Assembly (NCBI RefSeq): GCF_033807575.1
Contig: NC_084722.1
Span: 1,854,832-1,918,831 of the forward strand
Direction: 5' to 3'
Origin: Cydia pomonella
Lineage: Eukaryota > Arthropoda > Insecta > Lepidoptera > Tortricidae
Length of the DNA: 64,000 nucleotides
Of this stretch, positions 1 through 10,003 are shown one piece after another. The notes under the pieces were generated by a model. That model had not been told where the DNA came from and searched no databases. It worked only from the letters and a program-made list of their open reading frames with translations. Made by a program: the position numbers and the translations under genes. Each line of letters opens with the position of its first letter. Within the stretch, counting starts at the first letter, position 1.

Positions 1-395
1 ACTATAACAGCCAATGTTTACACTAAATTTTAAGACATTTATTTTGATGGTCCTTGGGTATATAAAATACCCTGTAGGTATTTCATTCTCCAACAAACTT
101 CGTATTTTGGCGAATTTCTGTAGTAGTTTCAAGTATTTCTTTCTTTAGCAATAACATTTAAAAAATATTAATGTGTAATTAGATGCAACTAAACTAAAAT
201 TAAGCGCACTCTAAGCCATTATTATTATAAATAATGGTACGGAACCCTTCGTGCGCGAGTCCGACTCGCACTTGGCCGGGTTTTTATTTATTTTTATTGT
301 GTTCTAAACCCAATTTTTAATTATTCACCTATTTTTGTTGCTTGTAACACGTATTTGAAAAAAACTCTTGTGGTCTATTTGCCAAATAAATATTA
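1..395. other. A+T-rich non-coding stretch
   Basis: No coding exon is recognised. The only identifiable piece is a short repeat terminus at about 233-286, listed separately. If the BolA2-like gene model is right, this lies in the intron downstream of its exon-2 array. Confidence 0.6.
233..286 (-). repeat. Terminus of the GGCCAAGTGCGAGTCGG repeat family
   Basis: Read on the minus strand this matches the start of the dispersed family seen in full at 18190, 21168 and 34604: a CCGGCCAAGTGCGAGTCGG core followed by a GGGTTCCGTACCATT-like stretch. Only about 55 bp remain, so it is a truncated copy. Confidence 0.7.
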
Positions 396-540
396 GTTGC
401 CAGAGCTCAACGAGGGGCGGGAGGGGGTTAGGGTCGGCAACGCACATGTAACTCCTCCGGAGTTGCAGGCGTACATAGGCTACGGATACTGCTTACCATC
501 AGGCGGGCCGTATGCTTGTTTGCCACTGACGTAGTATAAA
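396..540 (+). repeat. Dispersed repeat A, copy 1
   Basis: It begins GTTGCCAGAGCTCAACGAGG, passes through GGGTCGGCAACGC and GGAGTTGCAGGCGTACATAGG, and ends CCACTGACGTAGTATAAA. Close copies lie at 1283-1475, 49069-49262 and 62103-62270, with a partial inverted copy at 16364-16640. It has no ORF and runs into a simple repeat, which suggests a non-autonomous retroelement. Confidence 0.8.
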
Positions 541-560
541 AAATAATAATAATAATAATT
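541..560. repeat. (AAT)n microsatellite
   Basis: Six or so AAT units sit at the junction between repeat A and the following CAGCCTATATACGTCC repeat, consistent with the tail of a retroposed element. Confidence 0.85.
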
Positions 561-757
561 CAGCCTATATACGTCCCACTGCTGGGCACAGGCCTCCTCT
601 CATGTGCGAGAGGGCTCGGGCTATAGTCCCCACGCTAGCCCAATGCGGATTGGGGACTTCACATACACCTTTGAATTTCTTCTCAGATGTATGCAGGTTT
701 CCTCACGATGTTTTCCTTCACCGAAAAGCTAGTGGTAAATATCAAATGATATTTCGT
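561..757 (+). repeat. CAGCCTATATACGTCCCACT interspersed repeat
   Basis: The stretch starts CAGCCTATATACGTCCCACT and continues through GGGCACAGGCCTCCTCTCATG, GATTGGGGACTTCACA and TTTCCTCACGATGTTTTCC. I recognise the wording from lepidopteran genomes, where it is a very common interspersed element. The open frame across it is incidental. Confidence 0.7.
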
Positions 758-1282
758 AAAAATATTAGTTTTAAATTTTTCAGTTATGAGGAGAACCCCA
801 CGGTGATCATAATCCATGTTCACGGCCTTAAATCATTTAAAAATGACCTTACAACTTAAAGATAAAATCAAGGAAAACTGTTTAGAAAGAAAAGTCAGAT
901 CGTATCATTTTACTGTTTAAGTATTGACGCAGTTCGAAACTATACAATGTTATCTTTTTGTCATGAGAAAAAAAATTATAATCACAATACGTGTTTACGG
1001 TGAAAAAAGAACGCAATATTAGTTCAGTTGTTTTGTATAGTCAGTAGCAGAATAAAATTATTAATGAATTTTTGTTAAACAGTATTTGAAATAAGGAAAA
1101 AATAAATAATATTATCGCCTTACTGCCTAAGGCTTACCCTTGGACTAAAAATACTGCGGACGGAGTATCAGTAAAACACAACTAGGATTCCATCATCCAC
1201 CAATTTCCTAGTACTTACGCGTGATACACAGACATTGACAGTTATCTCTATGCCCTCATCCACCAATTTGCCGTCAGTCGGA
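758..1282. other. A+T-rich stretch, nothing recognised
   Basis: No exon, tandem repeat or paired inverted repeat was found here; the composition is that of lepidopteran intron or intergenic DNA. Confidence 0.5.
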
Positions 1283-1475
1283 CTAGACCCTACTCATAGT
1301 GTTGTGTTTCTGCCGGTGAGTAAGGTTGCCAGAGCTCAACGAGGGGGGGCGGGTTTAGGGTCGGCAACGCGCATGTAACTCCTCTGGAGTTGCAGGCGTA
1401 CATAGGCTACGGAGACTGCTTACCATCAGGCGGGCCGTATGCTTGTTTGCCACCGACGTAGTATAAAAAAAAAAA
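1283..1475 (+). repeat. Dispersed repeat A, copy 2
   Basis: Same family as 396-540 but with a longer 5' side (CTACTCATAGTGTTGTGT and GGTGAGTAAGGTTGCC). The 5' extension is also present at 49069 and 62103, so it belongs to the element. It ends in a poly(A) run at about 1466. Confidence 0.8.
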
Positions 1476-2092
1476 AGTCGGGTCGACATGTCATTTGAGT
1501 AAAATGGTGGCCGATAAATAAAAAATATGCCGACATGCGTGGTCAAGTGTTATAAGAATTATACAGATCAGAGGAAAAAAAGAGATGGGATAACTTTTCA
1601 TAGGTCAGTTTATCAATTATCATGTTATCGTACGTAAAATCACGATATTTTTATTTCTATTTATTCCAGTTCCCGAAAGTAGGGTAATTTCCCGAAAGTA
1701 GGGTAATTGATGCCCTTCTTATTAAATCGTTATGTACTGATAAGAGATTATTTAGGTAAATGGATAAATTATTGATTGCGTATTTCAAAATAAGTCCGTA
1801 TGGTAATTTCCCGAAAATAATGAGATTAAAGACACTTTTATGACTAATATTTAATAGTAAACCTTTGTTTGTTGTGTATATTATATTTTTGTTCAAAAAC
1901 AAATATCTCTAATGTCTTTTAACAATTGGATTCATCTAATGTTAAATATTATGATATTATTTACAAGTAAAGTTAACACTTTTTAAAGCATACTGCCAAA
2001 CTTTTTACACGTGCAGTCTGTGGGCAACATTTACGCAGCGAGCCTACAATACACTAAGGGTTCAGTATAATAGGTAACGTCCTGAGGATGCT
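1476..2092. other. A+T-rich stretch with a short direct duplication
   Basis: TTCCCGAAAGTAGGGTAA is present twice in a row at about 1671-1706, with a related TTTCCCGAAAATAATG at about 1804. Otherwise no structure was recognised. Confidence 0.5.
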
Positions 2093-2100
2093 GTTGAAGC

Positions 2101-2257
2101 CAGGCGCGGATACAAGATTTGGCTTAGGGGGGGGCCATTTTGAGAAAAATCATATATTTTTGGTAAAAAATAAAATTTACTCAATTTAGTAATGTGAGAG
2201 CCAGGGTTTTAGGGGGGGGCCATTGCCCCTATGGCCCCCCCCTTGTATCCGCACCTG
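2101..2257. mobile_element. hAT-type MITE with 8-bp target duplication
   Basis: The element runs from CAGGCGCGGATACAAG to CTTGTATCCGCACCTG, inverted repeats of 16 bp with one mismatch. It is flanked on both sides by GTTGAAGC (2093-2100 and 2258-2265), the 8-bp duplication typical of hAT insertions. It is 157 bp long, contains two G-runs (GGGGGGGGCCATT type), and encodes nothing. Confidence 0.85.
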
Positions 2258-2265
2258 GTTGAAGC

Positions 2266-3675
2266 TGCCGAGGTACTGTAGCGCATCCGGTATGTTCGCG
2301 GAGGCGCGAATGGATGACTTTTATGCCATCAGGCGCAAAAGTATAGCGTCTCTGCTGACACGCGTGCGCGGCAGTAGCAACAGCCTCCTAAGGACGTTGG
2401 CTGAACGCCTTGATTGCCATCTCACGAGCTACTGGGTAAACGTGTTGATAGGCAAGGCTAAATGAGCTGGATGATTTAATTTTAATTGAGATTTTTATGT
2501 AAATTAATTGATACTAACGTAGGGTGTAAGATTTTTTTTTTTGCTGTTACTAACAAAATTTATGGATCTTCTCGGTCTGAAAAAAATGTTTTTTTTTTAT
2601 TTTTTATAAGTGTTTTCCCGCGGTGCATGTAATTTGAGTCCGTAGATATGGTGCGCATGTGTTAAGACTTATAAAAGCATATACCTACGTAGATATTTGT
2701 AATTTAGTCTATATTTGATTAAAAAATATTTCAGGAATATTTATACTTTTATAAATGTATAAATAATCGATATTTATAAATTTTCGATCATAATTTATCA
2801 TAATTTCCGATCTGCAACATATTTTTCGTTTAAAACTTATGGTTTAAAGATATGTTTCAAGTATAAATAAATAAAAAAACGAACTGATATCATCCCGATG
2901 CTAAATATTATTATTTTATCCGTTTTGTATTATTTTTGCCACTTGTTCTAATTCGTTCTTAAAATAAGAAAACAAGTACAAATCTTACAATAATAATATC
3001 TAAGTAGGCATATCATAACTTCTTCAAGCTATGTGTTGATGGGTACTAGGGAAATGCAATGCAATTTGTTAGAGGTATTTTTTTATTTTTTTTTTTATTT
3101 TTTTTAAAGGAGTTTCTTTCTAAATGTTGAAATTTTTATTTCTTACTACCTAATTCTACCATTAATAAAAATTCAGTTCAAATACTATGTTCAGGTATTT
3201 ATTTGGATATGTTACTAATGCAAATTTTATGGTCTTTTGCCAAAAGTAAATTAAACTCGATTATTCATTAAGTACATATTTTGCGACCGGTACGTATTTT
3301 TAAGGTTTCGAGCATTTGTGTGTATATTGTACATTTTCGTCGTTTTTAATTTTTTTGTTATTTTACTTTGTTATGTATTGCAATTTAATGGATGACTGTC
3401 ATTGGCCTTCTTTTATGTAAGCATTTATATGTTTAGTTATATTTACGGCTGTTGTTATCCTGAATACCAATAAAATAAAAAATAAAATAAAAATAAAAAA
3501 AAACAGTGCATCTTTTTTTTGTAATGTTTATTACATCAGGGAGAATATTATGTTTTTACATGGTATCACTCGTCTACACGCACACTTTAAAACCATCCGC
3601 CATTCCAGTGTCACAGTTTGTCATAAGTCAAATTACCTCTGATAATATCTTTACTCTATGGTCTTACCTGAGCGA
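2266..3675. other. A+T-rich stretch, no gene recognised
   Basis: About 1.4 kb of low-complexity A+T-rich sequence with T-runs and an (AATAAA)n-like A-rich tract at about 3470-3500. An open frame at 2223-2465 has no recognisable protein content and starts within the adjacent MITE. Confidence 0.5.
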
Positions 3676-3812
3676 ATAACTCACGAACGCGAAGCGGCGC
3701 GGCGCGGGTGAATTCAATCCTTTGATACCTATGGAAGTGTCCTACGTGGGCGATCTCCGAATGCCGTTGGGCCGCCGCGCCGCGCCGCGTCGCATTCGCG
3801 AGTCATCGCCCA
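3676..3812. mobile_element. G+C-rich foldback element
   Basis: Left arm ACTCACGAACGCGAAGCGGC and right arm GCGTCGCATTCGCGAGTCAT are imperfect inverted complements continuing into CGGCGCGGCGCGG / CCGCGCCGCGCCG. The arms are about 33 bp and the element about 135 bp. Its superfamily is not resolved. Confidence 0.6.
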
Positions 3813-4265
3813 CGTAAGCCGCGCTGATAAGGAAGCTTGCAACTCTCGGCCCACCACTCTACCCCGACTGAGCTACCAAAATTGTAAATATCATCATCTT
3901 TGTGTGTCCTAGTTAAGCTTAGACTAAAAGTTAAGTTTAAAAATTTTTTAAAACAGTTTTTAACATCTATTCAACATTTGTTATTTAGTCAAAACAGTCT
4001 ATAATAATCCCATAATAGACACTATCTCCAATAAAAGCTATTCTGTTCATTTATCCAATTTAAATTAAGCCTCAGTACAGTAAAACAAGCATACTTATAA
4101 GTCAATAATAAGCCTTATTTCATTGCGTTGTAGTTTATAAGCTCAGATAAATGTATATTCTTGGCACCTATATTGTTTGGTCTGCGAATGGTGTATGTGA
4201 GAACAAACACGTATGCATATTCATTTTGCAGATAATTGAAGGGAGATGTTGCAAAAGGTGCAAGT
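3813..4265. other. Non-coding stretch beside the exon array
   Basis: No BolA2-like third exon (expected to encode an IHAF-type motif) was found here on the minus strand, nor between here and position 1. Confidence 0.45.
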
Positions 4266-4324
4266 GCCCTGGAACTTGTCGGAGATGATCAGCGCTGAGA
4301 ACTAGGCGTCACAGCCGTCACTAC
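4266..4324 (-). pseudogene. BolA2-like exon 2, array copy 6 (truncated end of array)
   Basis: The last unit has the same 5' deletion as copy 5, so the two share ancestry. It breaks off after the SDKFQG codons into unrelated sequence. The array therefore ends in a truncated exon and not in a normal downstream intron. Confidence 0.65.
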
Positions 4325-4342
4325 CTATAGTTAGTTATTTAC

Positions 4343-4404
4343 CTGTGACTGGAACTTGTCGGAGACGATCCGCGCTGAGAACTTAGCGCCACAGCCGTCA
4401 CTAC
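4343..4404 (-). pseudogene. BolA2-like exon 2, array copy 5 (deleted)
   Basis: About 13 nt are missing at the 5' end of the exon (DES region) and the 3' GKPLLARHR part is lost. Upstream of it an extra partial acceptor-plus-GTAGTAACGG unit (about 4405-4436) marks another unequal exchange. Confidence 0.65.
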
Positions 4405-4446
4405 CTGTAGTTAGTTGTCCGTTACTACCTTTAGTTAGTTAGTTAC

Positions 4447-4538
4447 CTTTGGCGCGCCAGAAAGGGTTTCACCTGGAACTTGTCGGAGACGATCAGCACT
4501 GAGAACTATTAGGCGCCGTCACTCTCGTCCGTTACTAC
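4447..4538 (-). pseudogene. BolA2-like exon 2, array copy 4 (stop codons)
   Basis: The copy carries consecutive TAA TAG codons directly after the DESDGA stretch, within the region that encodes CGAKF in copy 1, plus a K-to-other change near the end. Splice-site-like borders persist. It cannot encode the domain. Confidence 0.75.
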
Positions 4539-4560
4539 CTGTAGTTAGTTAGTTAGTTAC

Positions 4561-4655
4561 TTGTGGCGCGCCAGCAAGGGCTTCCCCTGGAACTTATCGG
4601 AGACGATCAGCGCTGAGAACCTGGCGCCACAACCGTCACTCTCGTCCGTTACTAC
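4561..4655 (-). CDS. BolA2-like exon 2, array copy 3 (intact frame)
   Basis: Same length as copy 1 (95 nt) and fully open. It differs in having GCGARF in place of GCGAKF and an AA instead of AG at its last two bases before the GTAACT donor. The acceptor is CTAACTACAG. It could substitute for copy 1 in splicing. Whether it is ever used is unknown. Confidence 0.7.
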
Positions 4656-4673
4656 CTGTAGTTAGTTTGTTAC

Positions 4674-4766
4674 TTGGGCGCGCCAACTGGGCTTCCCCTG
4701 GTACTTTTCGGAGACGATCAGCGCTGAGAACCTGGCGCCACAACCGTCACTTTCGTCCGTTACTAC
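4674..4766 (-). pseudogene. BolA2-like exon 2, array copy 2 (frameshifted)
   Basis: It reads VVTDESDGCGARFSALIVSE and then shifts frame after GKP because one base is lost before the GCGCGCC stretch, so the LLARHR ending is gone. Total length is 93 nt instead of 95. The acceptor CTACAG and a GTAAC donor remain. Confidence 0.75.
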
Positions 4767-4784
4767 CTGTAGTTAGTCAGTTAC

Positions 4785-4879
4785 CTGTGGCGCGCCAGCA
4801 AGGGCTTCCCCTGGAACTTGTCGGAGACGATCAGCGCTGAGAACTTGGCGCCACAGCCGTCACTCTCGTCCGTCACTAC
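4785..4879 (-). CDS. BolA2-like protein, exon 2 (array copy 1, intact)
   Basis: This 95-nt exon encodes 31 residues plus two bases of the next codon. It begins VVTDESDGCG, contains AKFSALIVSDKF, and ends GKPLLARHR. This is the core of the BolA fold: the GCGxKF strand, the IVSxxFxGK segment, and the RHR motif whose histidine binds the shared [2Fe-2S] cluster with monothiol glutaredoxin in BolA2. The acceptor is TTGTTCTAG and the donor CACAG|GTAACT. Phase 0 at the 5' side fits exon 1 at 57134-57196 exactly. Exon 3 (LVN...IHAF region) is not in the window and probably lies beyond its left edge. Alternatively this is an orphaned exon fragment. Confidence 0.85.
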
Positions 4880-5056
4880 CTAGAACAATATATTTATATT
4901 AGGGCTTTGCCTTTTATGCCAGATATTCGATAGATGGCGATCGTAGATATCGCTATTACCGTATTAGGAACGTGACCGTTCAGTGTCATCGTTGCCACGG
5001 TTGAATGTTTCGCAACAATTTACTAGCCACACGAAATATAATTGATATTTACTAGT
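4880..5056. other. Intron side of exon-2 copy 1
   Basis: Upstream (minus strand) of the lead exon copy. Only the acceptor tract (TATTGTTCTAG in minus orientation) is recognisable. Confidence 0.5.
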
Positions 5057-5235
5057 CGCTTTTCGGTGAAGGAAAACATCGTAAGGAAACTGGACTAAAT
5101 CCAAATAAGGCCTAGTTTACCCTCTGGGTTGGAAGGGCAGATGGCAGTTTCGTAAAAACTGGGAGTAGTTGCCAAGCTGACCCCACGCTCCCATGAGCCG
5201 TGGCAAAATGCCGGGACAACGCGAGGAAGATGATG
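5057..5235 (+). repeat. LINE 3'-tail-like interspersed repeat
   Basis: It contains GGTGAAGGAAAACATCGT, GGGTTGGAAGGGCAGATGGC, CTCCCATGAGCCGTGGCAAA and ends ACGCGAGGAAGATGATG. I recognise this order from the 3' ends of abundant RTE-like retroelements in Lepidoptera. There is no intact reading frame, although three short open frames overlap it. Confidence 0.65.
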
Positions 5236-5580
5236 GTTACTAGTCTGAAATTCCTGTCTACGACAATAGGTATCGTCCATAGAATATGTAATCGACCCAA
5301 CACGTGCCATTCCGTTCCGCGAATCGCGAATGTTCAATTCGATCAATTGGCGGACAATCAGACGACCCAAATTCGGGGGCAGTGTGCCACGGGGCTCTGG
5401 GTGTGACCGATAAATTTAGTGTTGTTTGAAAGCATGGTTAGGTTGTTGACTAGTTACGATCCAAACTGACCATTATTGGGGGCCTAGTAATCGTACATCG
5501 ACAAACGCCGATCGTCGACTCACGTGACTATTTCTATAGATTATTTAAGTTTCGATTGTAATTTTGGATAGCCTCAAGAA

Positions 5581-5765
5581 CCCCTAGTGTAAATTTATTC
5601 CATAGCTTAACGTGACGTACGCGTTTGCGTTAAGTCTCATTTTGTATGGGATTTCGAAACGGCGCGCCAAGCGGGACGTGTTGGTAACTCAAAATCCCAT
5701 ACAAAATGAGACTTAACGCAAACGCGTACGTCACGTCACGCTATCGAATAAATTTACAATAGGGG
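5581..5765. mobile_element. Foldback MITE with about 74-bp arms
   Basis: Left arm CCCCTAGTGTAAATTTATTC leads into GCGTTTGCGTTAAGTCTCAT and a TTTTGTATGGGATTT stretch. The right arm is its near-perfect inverted complement, ending AATTTACAATAGGGG. The central 35 bp contains GGCGCGCC. A transcript would form a long hairpin. Confidence 0.8.
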
Positions 5766-5818
5766 TACAGAACGGCCTTATTTACAAAGGTTTTTAAATG
5801 CGTTAGCATAAATATTAA

Positions 5819-6106
5819 AAAACCGGCTAAGTGCGAGTCGGACTCGCGTACGAAGGGTCCTCACCATTACGCAAAAATGGCAATAAACACGGTTGTTGTA
5901 TGGGAGCCCCACTTAAATATTTATTTTATTCTATTTTTAGTATTTGTTGTTAGAGCGGCAACAGAAATACACCATCTGTGAAAATTTCAACTGTCTAGCT
6001 ATCACGGTCCATGAGATACAGCCTGGTTCAAAACAGACGGACAGTAGAGACATAGGAATTGGTAATAGGGTCACGTTTTTACCCTTTGGGTACGGAACCC
6101 TAAAAA
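5819..6106 (+). repeat. CCGGCTAAGTGCGAGTCGG repeat, short variant
   Basis: The 5' end matches the GCGGCCAAGTGCGAGTCGG family and the 3' end GGGTACGGAACCCTAAAAA matches its terminus. The middle (GCGGCAACAGAAATACACCA, AGATACAGCCTGG, AGACGGACAG) differs, so it is a sister subfamily related to the copy at 36902. Confidence 0.75.
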
Positions 6107-6534
6107 TACATTACAGTATTTTTTTAAACTAATGAAACCTTATATGTAGTAGGTATCTGTTTTATTTACACAAAAAATTATCGATGGGTACGCTGACAGA
6201 GTTCATTCCAATACAATTTTGCTAGATTTGGCGTTTTTAGGTTAATAAATTATATAGAGATGACACCTGCCGCCTTACCCATCGAGTTTGAAAAATACTA
6301 TTGTTGGTAGATTATTTAAACATGCGTTAAAACTCTTAGAAGAGGTAACAGAGTCAGTTGGTATTGACTTTGACCAATCTCAAGGCCGACGTAAAGGTGA
6401 TATCGGAATGTGTACATTGTACTGTACACTGTACAATGTAGACTTATACTATACAGGGCATACCCAGCGTCCTTAACAAGCACTTCGCGTTCAAGGTATT
6501 TCATTTCTGTATATTTACCGCCAAAAGTAGCGAA
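6107..6534. other. Non-coding stretch with a short palindrome
   Basis: ACATTGTACTGTACACTGTA followed by CAATGT (about 6412-6437) is a compact near-palindrome. Overlapping open frames of 62 residues on both strands are by-products of it and have no recognisable content. Confidence 0.45.
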
Positions 6535-6930
6535 ACCAAAAAATATTTTTTACCACACGAAGTGGTAAATGTCATTTTATCTACATTTGGGGCAAAGTAA
6601 TCAGATGCAAATTTTGAGTTGTTAGCTCGTAGAATTGACTTTTAAATATGATTTTGAATAATATGTTTATTACATTCATTGGATTATATTCGGTTTCATT
6701 TTTTGGTATTTCATAATTAGTATTTTCCTAGCGTTGGTGTGGTGAAAAGTTTGTGTTTCACTCGGAGGCAAAGTTTTTTTAACCCTCGTGCCTTGGAACG
6801 GTTGGAACCCTTGCAACGCTCAAGATGCCACTTCTCAAACCACTCGCTACGCTCGTGGTTTAATTTTGGAATCTTTGGCTTGCTCGGGTATCAATATTAG
6901 CACAAGCGGTTAAACAACAACTTTGTCTCC
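6535..6930 (+). repeat. Dispersed repeat F, copy 1
   Basis: Shares with 61298-61790 the series TTTTACCACAC, CATTTTATC-ACAT-GGGGCAAAGTAATC, GTTTCACTCGG, CTCGTGCCTTGGAA, ACCACTCGCTACGCTCGT and TCAATATTAGCACAAG. The pair is clearly homologous though diverged. No coding capacity. Confidence 0.75.
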
Positions 6931-9103
6931 TTGTAATAATTATTATTATATGTAATGCCATGGCCATTCATTCCCATTGTAGTCATATCTATGAAAATTC
7001 TTCACTCAACAGATTTCCCAGTGATTTACCATTCAGCACACATCTAGACTCCGCATCTGATTGGTCGGGTGACCCATAAGGAAACAATTGAATCAACTCT
7101 CAATGTCGATGCAGCTGCAAAATACAATTCTAGATTCAAGTGCATACGTTACTGCATAAAATCACGGCAAAATCTTAAACGATTCATTGTTCTAAGTTTA
7201 GAATTAATAAGAATAAAAAATAAGTTTGTTTCAAGGTGTGCATTGTGTAATGGAAAGTTTCCAAAAAGATGGAAAAGTTCCCGGAAATTTCACAGGAAAC
7301 AAAGGAAAATTTCATTTTAGAAAGGAGTCATCTGTTAATTGGGCCAAAATTCTTTTCGTTGTCTTGCTTCTCACCACTGTCATGCTTGTATCTATATCTT
7401 CTATTAAGTAAATAAAAAAAAGTATTGTACGAGTATGTCTTTCTAGCTGTAGATTATATTTTACGATTTTTACGTGAGAAAAAGCTCCACTACGTCACAT
7501 TTTTTTTGGGACTAAAAACAAGACAACGAAAAGTATTTTGACCCAATTACGTCACACAAAATTACAGTTAACCCCCCCCCCCCCCACACTTGTTACGCTT
7601 TTTCCTATCTCTTTAACATGTATTGTAACATTTGGCATCCCCCCTTACCCTTGTTGCTGTGACGTAATATTTGGATGACCCCAAATGGGAAATTCGATTA
7701 ATAACAAAAAATTACATTCCGATTTTTTTTCAAAATTTTGGAAATTTTCTGACGGGACCTACTAGTCTGGCCTGATAACACATTCACAGCCAACGTTTTC
7801 GTAGCGCTACGCTCGTAACCGATCACAGCGTTTTCCCGCTTTGTACAGGAAAGCGACTACGAACAGAGAACCCGCCGGGCAGCTTCTCGGCATTCAATAT
7901 TTTAGGTAAAAATATTAACTATGTTTATCGCAAATCGGTACAAAACATCAAGTTTCAGGTAGCACAAATCAAATCAATCGAGGTAATGGATTTTCATACC
8001 ACCTAGCCTTGAGGATTTGCTGCGCAAGTTACGCGACTAACATTGTTGGGTAAATAACTATAGCAAAACAATTATTGAAAACCGGAGTGAGCATGAAACA
8101 ACTGGATTGAGCTCCACGATCCTAAAACTGATGTGTTCCCATTTATCCCCGCGCCATGTGATCGCCGCCATACATGACTCATACATGAGGCGGGGACTGA
8201 TGGGAGCGATTCAAATTAAAATGCACCTATTCCGATCTGTGCACGGCGGGGACAAATTTTAATTACACCCCAAAACTGTAACTTTCCATACAAAAAACAA
8301 TTGCCTTTTATTAAGAAATTACACACTATTACTGCATAAATACAAATAATTTATTGAAAACAGTATAGTACAGTGTTAGCACTTAAAGACTAAGGATTAA
8401 GGATAAGGAATAGTTTACAAATGCCTGAACTAGGAGTTCCTGTGCTTCAGGCAGAATAGGACCATATTAATTAATTCGTATGTCCGCTTCTATATACTTT
8501 CGAATATTAATTGTCGCTAAATCAATAGAAAAGAAAAAAAAAGATAAATGCGCACATATTTATGTAGTAATAGTGTGTAATTACTTCATGCAACGCAATT
8601 GTTTTTTGTATGGAAAGCGAACCACCGTAATGTCAAAAATTGCGAGTTTCCTTTAAAACTTTAATGTCTGACAGTAGATATATCTAAACCAAGTCACAGT
8701 CCCAGGCCGCAGCGTCACAACCAAAAACACATTTTTCAGTACGTTATTGAAGAAACAAATATTCAAAAGATTTGTCATCAACAAGACCGCGTTCAGAAAA
8801 CTTTAGTCTCTAAATGCGGTCAAGTACAGCTTTAAAATGTCTTGTTTTATCAGACCACGGTGTACAAAGCTACGTATTGGATTAAGTACCTATCAAGGAA
8901 CAAGTCGACTCTTCATAGTTTTATTTCACAACAGGTCTCTAGCCTAAACCTGTCACTGCAGACTGCAAGCTATTTATGCTCCAAATCCCCTGTCGAGACC
9001 TTGGCCTTCAAGTCCCGCATTCCAAGTTGCAAGTTCATGTACGCAAAAAGAAAAACTATGTTTAAATATGTGATTTTTGTGTATATGTGATTTTTGTTGT
9101 TTT
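6931..9103. other. A+T-rich stretch with fragments of unclassified repeats
   Basis: Contains a run of about 16 C at 7569-7584, (CG-poor) TTACGTCAC words at 7490, 7545 and 7660, and a GTAGCGCTACGCTCGTAAC patch at 7801. Open frames at 7069-7320 and 8842-9090 resemble no protein I know. No exon with credible splice sites was found. Confidence 0.45.
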
Positions 9104-9370
9104 GACGACCAGTTTGGCCTAGTGGGTAGTGACCCTGCCTACGAAGCCGATGGTCCCGGGTTCAAATCCTGGTAAGGGCATTTATTCGTGTGATGAGCAT
9201 GAATTTGTTCGTGAGTCGTGGGTGTTTTCTATGTATTTAAGTATTTATAAATATTTATATATTATATATATCGTTGTCTAAGTACCCTCAACACAAGCCT
9301 TATTGAGCTTACTGTGGGACTTAGTCAATTTGTGTACTAATGTCCTATAATATTTTATTTATTTATAAAT
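9104..9370 (+). mobile_element. tRNA-derived SINE, copy 1
   Basis: The head has RNA polymerase III promoter boxes: TGGCCTAGTGGGTAGTG (A box) and GGTTCAAATCC (B box), then GGTAAGGGCATTTATT. The body contains GTGTTTTCTATGTATTTAAG, a TATATA tract and TTGAGCTTACTGTGGGACTT, and the 3' end is A+T-rich. Copies are at 15690 (minus), 32638 and 45553. The cloverleaf is not maintained, so this is not a tRNA gene. Confidence 0.85.
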
Positions 9371-9539
9371 AAAAGTATAATGTTGAAAAACTTGTAAGCG
9401 ACGCGGTAAGCCTGATGAGGACACTGCCTCGATTCAATTTAAGACGAGCAGGGATCGGAAACCGGTATTTTTTGTATGGGAACGAAAACGGTATTTTTTC
9501 GTTCTTTGTTAATTACTTCATTTCTAATTAGGCAATCTA

Positions 9540-9772
9540 ATAATTAATGATTAAACGAACTTACCTTAAGTGAAGTTCTATCATAATTATACGAAGCGCC
9601 TCGTCCGAAGAGATTAGTAACTGAAGATATATATATACATGTAGTTACGCCGGTAGGTGTCACCACTCTGCACTTAGTTTGGAGTTGTTTTTAAATTTTT
9701 ATTCCTCAGTAAGTGGGTATGCCTAGATTCCACTTCCTGGCCGCCATCGCTCTGTCCGCTCATTAAGTTGAG
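9540..9772 (-). repeat. DIRS right inverted terminal repeat
   Basis: About 165 bp from GAGATTAGTAACTGAAGATA to GCTCTGTCCGCTC is practically identical to the inverted sequence at 15305-15470. The outer 75 bp (9540-9613) is unique to this end and is complementary to 9866-9943. Confidence 0.85.
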
Positions 9773-9865
9773 AGAAATATTTTACATATATATGAATACA
9801 TTGATTGATGTGTTTTATATAAGATAGTAAGGGGATGAGCGAAGCGATGGGTGGGAGGGAGTTAT

Positions 9866-10003
9866 GTTACTAATCTCTTCGGACGAGGCGCTTCGTATAA
9901 TTATGATAGAACTTCACTTAAGGTAAGTTCGTTTAATCATTAATTATACTTCGCGCCTCGTCCTCGAGATTAGTAACTGAAGATATATATATACATGTAG
10001 ACT
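9866..10003 (-). repeat. DIRS internal complementary region
   Basis: First half (9866-9944) is the inverted complement of the outer right terminus at 9540-9613. Second half (about 9945-10003), starting TATACTTCGCGCCTCG, is the same as the outer end of the left terminus read inward from 15491. Both ends are thus fused in one block, the diagnostic layout of DIRS-like elements. Confidence 0.85.

Larger units (their letters stand above)
4266..4879 (-). repeat. Tandem array of six BolA2-like exon copies
   Basis: Six head-to-tail units of about 80-124 bp, each carrying a version of the same BolA2-like exon on the minus strand. Neighbouring well-preserved copies are separated by only 18 nt, which read GTAACTGACTAACTACAG: a donor-like start, a branchpoint-like CTAAC and an acceptor-like CAG. 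Copies, from upstream to downstream on the minus strand: 4785-4879 (open), 4674-4766 (frameshifted), 4561-4655 (open), 4447-4538 (TAA TAG inside), 4343-4404 (shortened), about 4266-4324 (truncated). Each spacer also contributes the GTAGTTAGTTAG stretch seen on the plus strand. Eighteen nucleotides is too short for a spliceable intron, so at most one copy should enter a transcript. The array may be mutually exclusive exons or a decaying amplification. Confidence 0.85.

Noticed and set aside
4266..4879. CRISPR-like or satellite array
   Set aside because: Unit length is about 80-124 bp with no unique spacers, and the units encode the BolA core between splice-like borders.
7569..7584. Run of 16 C as a structural element
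   Set aside because: A single homopolymer in a repeat-like context; length may be an assembly artefact and no partner for a quadruplex was seen nearby.
9120..9185. A tRNA gene at the head of the SINE (A and B box present)
   Set aside because: The acceptor stem cannot be formed, the same head occurs at three more places followed by the same non-tRNA body, and one copy has a changed B box. It is a tRNA-derived SINE.
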